Shown: positions 60,547 to 64,000 of the stretch, piece by piece
How positions within the stretch are numbered: position 1 is the first letter of the stretch
Layout: each line of letters begins with the position of its first letter
NCBI GenBank assembly: GCA_001972305.1
Contig: BDDD01000428.1
Location: 301,817-365,816 of the forward strand
Source: Cephalotus follicularis
Lineage: Eukaryota; Streptophyta; Magnoliopsida; Oxalidales; Cephalotaceae
Direction: 5' to 3'
Length of the DNA: 64,000 nt
Translations under genes and position numbers: made by a program
The notes under the pieces: generated by a model
The model's database searches: none
What the model saw: only the letters and a program-made list of their open reading frames with translations
Told to the model about the DNA's origin: nothing

Positions 60547-61144
60547 TATAGGAGCCCTTTATTGAAAATGAGTGATGAGAGATTATGGAAACTGGGGCCA
60601 AAAACAAACAGTAGTATATAGTACATGAGTACATGCAACTGAACCCGAGGCCAAATTGCCACATGCAGCATCAACCTTTATTCCTACCTTAGTTGCTAAG
60701 TTAAGACTGTGGGCCTGAAAGCATGGGACTCAAGGTTCACATAGACAGTGACGAGCTTAGCTTTGTTCAGGATGTACAACTACACACAGTAGAATTTCAG
60801 AGTTTTTTTTTTATATGGTTTTTTGGCTTTTTTTCTTTTTTTCTTTTTACACATACTGTGGAGTTCGCATACCCTCCTTTTACCTTCAAGCTTCCGCCAC
60901 TGCACATAAAAGTACACATTATAAGAAATCCTTTTTGTTTTTTTGTTTTTGGTTGTTGGTTTTTTGCCATCTCATTTCACAGTATTTTCACTTGAAACAT
61001 CTTGCACCAGTGTCCAGTGGCATTAAAACTGTATATTTCCTTATGAATGTGAGCATACAGAACGACCATGACTAGTTATACCCTTTATATAATTAATATA
61101 CGGTGTTTTTGGATGTATAAGGTACAAAAACTTTATAACCAAAG
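60547..61144. other. 3' flank of the DUF4336 gene
   Basis: About 600 bp with T-rich runs near 60800-60960. It is expected to include the 3' UTR of the minus-strand DUF4336 gene and shows nothing else. Confidence 0.5.
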
Positions 61145-63463
61145 CTAATTTGTGACACTCTGCCGTTTCCGGCCAGAGACAGTCTTCTTCACAGCTCCAA
61201 CTGAGACTAGAAACTGATCAAGGGATGATAAGGTCTTCATGTCATCCGGAGGGAAATAAGAGGCAGCCTTTCCCATGAGTGATGTAAAGAGCAGCCAAAG
61301 TGAAGGCTGTGTAACATAACCTTCTCCTAGAAGCTCATCAAGGAATCCGAATGCAGCTAAAAGCTCAGACCTACCTGCATTTATGGGAGCTGCAAAATGT
61401 GCGGGGATTATTCTCTTGAATTTCCAGTCCCGTGCGATACTATTAATCCAGTCCCTGACCTGGATTATTAAGCAGCATGCAAGATGGTCACACTTTATAT
61501 AACATCAGTGATATTAGTAAATTTATATAAAATAAAGGGTGATTTATCAAAATCACTTCTTCCATCGTCCATGCCTTAATGGATCATTTCTTTACCAATC
61601 ACAGCATAGTATCAAGGAAGAATGGTGGCCAGACAGTTTATGTAATTATAGCCCATCCCTCAAATGCCTTAACCACAGTGAACAGTACTTGTATCATAGC
61701 AGACAAATCCTACTAAAAGATAACCACTTTAGTATATACCTTTTCAGGAACTTTGCTGAAGACCAAAGTCTTTACGATGGGCGAAACAATAAGCTTTTGT
61801 GACATCTGAGCAAAGCTCGCTTTAGGTTCCAAGAGATTTGATGGACCAAGAAACAAGATTTGTAGAACCATTCTTTCCCAACCTGTACCAAGAATGCTCA
61901 CCATCACGATGTATCAGTATCATGTTCAATTTCAATTTCAATTGAGTATTATTTTATGCTCCTTAGAATGTAATTTGGAATAGACTATAGAAACTAGCCT
62001 TTTTGACGGTTCATATTGTTGTCAACAACTGGTTCCTGAGGAAGATCCCTTCCTTTGCTGAGAATTTTTACTGCCAACCCATTCTTTGCTGATGCTAATA
62101 AGGATTCTTTGGTAATACACTCCGGTGGCTTCCTTGGAACGAAAATTACAGCATCGGTTACCAGTAGAGTTCTTGAACGCTTATGATAAAAAGCTACCTC
62201 AACATATGGACCGATTCCTGAAATAGTCATGAAGCAAATAAGTTCACAAAATCTAACTGAAATGTGATGTAGTGCCTCCACAGTTTCTATTACCTACTTC
62301 TGGTGAGCTTAGAACTTTATGCTCAATTTCATCGGCCCATGGGGTCGACAAATCATCATCTTGCAAGGTTTTAGCACGAAAAATTCCAAAAAATTCAAGT
62401 GGCAAATTCAAGGGCCAACTCCATTGTCTTGGTGCTACCCATATCTGCGCCTCAGGGAACTTCCGAGAAAACGGGCCAACAAAAATTTTATGCTCGTATG
62501 CGAAGGTTGGCAGGACAATGAATTCCACTGGAGCTCCTAACTCTGTCACAAGCTGGCAAGAGATAGGAAGATCGCTTCTTAAGGAGGCTACCAGAGAGGG
62601 GAAAGTGCAGAAGAGAAGAATATGCTACACATAAATGACTAAATTAAAAGTACAGTGGCAAAGACGAGGAAGAGGTATAAAATAATTTGGTATATTAAGA
62701 TAAATTGTTGCATGAAAATCAGTTACTGTTTCTTTTTCAAACCATTCTGAAAGCACCAATACTTATTTGGTACAGGATGAGAGAATCAAAGTTCAAACTT
62801 TGGATTTTCCCACCAGCACTACCACTGAACTGAGCCCAGGTGGCAAGGGAACAAGAATAATTAAAAGATATGTAGTTCACATTTTGGGTGTCCTTATCCT
62901 AATTTAGAGTAAAAAAAGGAAGTCAACACGTCAACCTATATGGGCATGGTTGCAGATCTTATTTGCCATTTCTTTATCTGACTTGGCGAAGTTCTTGGAT
63001 AGCCTTTATAGATACAAATAAAAAATTATGAGTTTGAGAGCCAAAATGCAGTGAACAATCCAAATAATGACACATGGACAAAATAACAATGGTTTAATTC
63101 TAAAACATATGAAGAAGCACAGCTGTTTCGAAACCTGGAAAAACCATTCTAATTCGAAACATTTGAAAAATAAAAAAATAGACGCTGTCATTATAAGAGT
63201 TGGATTACAGAAAAACACATAAGAGATTCTGTGCAAAACTATTACCATAGTTTTCACATGCCCTGGGTTCATTAACAAATTTGATAGAGTAGAACTAGAG
63301 AACATAATATAACCTGAATGCACTCCTTGGTTGGGGCAATGGGAGCATGGACCCATAATCCTCCAGATTTGAGTTTGATGACTGTCATCCGGATGTTTGT
63401 TGACACACTGCTGAAGCCTAATGCCTGCTCTTGTTCAAATAGCCATATGCAGCCTTTCACAGC
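61145..63463 (-). CDS. DUF4336 domain protein (C-terminal part; gene continues beyond the window)
   Basis: Plant and cyanobacterial family of unknown function, usually predicted to be plastid-targeted. Five exons on the minus strand: 63463-63314, 62552-62294, 62217-61999, 61882-61740, 61459-61145, encoding the last 361 aa. Recognisable family segments are LWVHAPIAPTKECIQ, VEFIVLPTFAYEHK, VGPFSRKFPEAQIWVAPRQW, RTLLVTDAVIFVP, GWERMVLQILFLGPSNLLEP, FKRIIPAHFAAPINAGR and the end KKTVSGRKRQSVTN. These resemble a metallo-beta-lactamase-like fold, but no activity is established. The N-terminal exons, including any transit peptide, are upstream of 63463 and mostly outside the window. The intron after 61999 seems to use a GC donor. 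No internal stops. Confidence 0.88.
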
Positions 63464-64000
63464 CTACGTAGGACATTAACAGAAGAGGGAAGAGAAGTTA
63501 TGTAATATAACATTCTAGCCACCATTCACATTACCTAGTAAGTTTTTCCTACACTCTGCATAGATTATTTCCCAAATACTTTAGTATATATCTCTTTTTC
63601 GCTTATCAATGTGTTAACCTAGCATTCAAGGACACACCTGATTACCAAAAATGAACATTTTGTGGGGTACATAAATTATTTTAACTCGTATACTTCATAG
63701 TCCTCCTGTATGCACCCAAGGCTATAAAAAGCTAATATGTCAGTGCTCTGCGATCAAATTTGTATTGGCTCGAAAAAACTACGCTTAACTATTCAAACCA
63801 GAAACTCTTATCTATTCTCAATTTCAAAGTCTCGGTAGTTATGTTCTAACTCAGGATTACCAATTTTTAAGAAGGAATGAAGAAAATGGTCATTTCTAGG
63901 ACAATCATGTACAACTACTGCTACGTATACTATGCTTAATCATCAGATTATGACGTGAATGGTATGAGAAGAAATAGTATTATAATACATATGGCACTGC
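63464..64000. other. Right edge: probable intron of the DUF4336 gene
   Basis: No coding similarity recognised on the minus strand upstream of the exon at 63463. It is most likely an intron leading to N-terminal exons outside the window. AT-rich, no repeats seen. Confidence 0.45.

Noticed and set aside
60375-60674. Pro/Arg-rich frames in the GC-rich blocks
   Set aside because: They translate the GGGGCGGGG arrays of the hAT MITE, not a gene.
1-64000. CRISPR arrays, bacterial operons, tRNA or rRNA genes, organelle DNA insertions
   Set aside because: None seen; the window is plant nuclear DNA, and a visual scan is not sensitive enough to exclude a single tRNA gene completely.

Overview
This 64 kb window is nuclear chromosomal DNA of a flowering plant, most likely a eudicot. 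The evidence is intron-rich genes of plant-specific families (PPR, GAUT, MUB, chloroplast ClpB, EID1-like F-box, plant calmodulin-binding, DUF4336), AT-rich intergenic DNA, plant Ty3 and Copia LTR retroelements, and hAT-type MITEs. I cannot name the species. Exon borders were placed by eye from GT/AG sites, reading frame and remembered homologues; there is no transcript evidence.

Layout. 1-1877: 5' end of a minus-strand Ty3/gypsy element (LTR, primer-binding site, part of gag), cut by the window edge. 2311-4308: PPR gene of the At5g39350 type with one in-frame stop. 8472-15176: six-exon GAUT13/14-type galacturonosyltransferase gene, with a small hAT MITE in intron 3. 18044-19767: three-exon MUB gene ending in a CaaX box. 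22644-38662: ten-exon chloroplast ClpB (CLPB3-type) gene. Its introns 1 and 7 each hold a minus-strand Ty1/copia element, yet the spliced frame stays open (about 981 aa). 39335-41500 (minus): two-exon PPR gene, tail-to-tail with ClpB and head-to-head with the next gene. 42473-44861: five-exon gene for a conserved-looking small plant protein of unknown role. 47363-49470 (minus): EID1-like F-box gene with an inferred 5'-UTR intron. 52418-54076 (minus): plant calmodulin-binding domain gene with two in-frame TGA codons near its start. 54482-55109 and 60027-60546: two copies, in opposite orientation, of one GC-rich-ended hAT MITE family with 8-bp target duplications. 61145-63463 (minus): C-terminal five exons of a DUF4336 gene that runs off the right edge.

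Functionally this is ordinary gene space: organelle RNA metabolism (PPR), cell-wall pectin synthesis (GAUT), ubiquitin-fold signalling at the plasma membrane (MUB), chloroplast protein disaggregation (ClpB), light or ABA-linked proteolysis (EID1-like) and calcium signalling. The genes do not form a cluster or a single pathway. I found no convincing new biological system. The points most worth a second look are the disrupted host reading frames (PPR, calmodulin-binding), the double retroelement load in an intact ClpB gene with heat-shock-element-like sequence in one LTR, the three target-site-verified MITEs, and a small duplication that appears to have made a new stop codon in the unknown gene.
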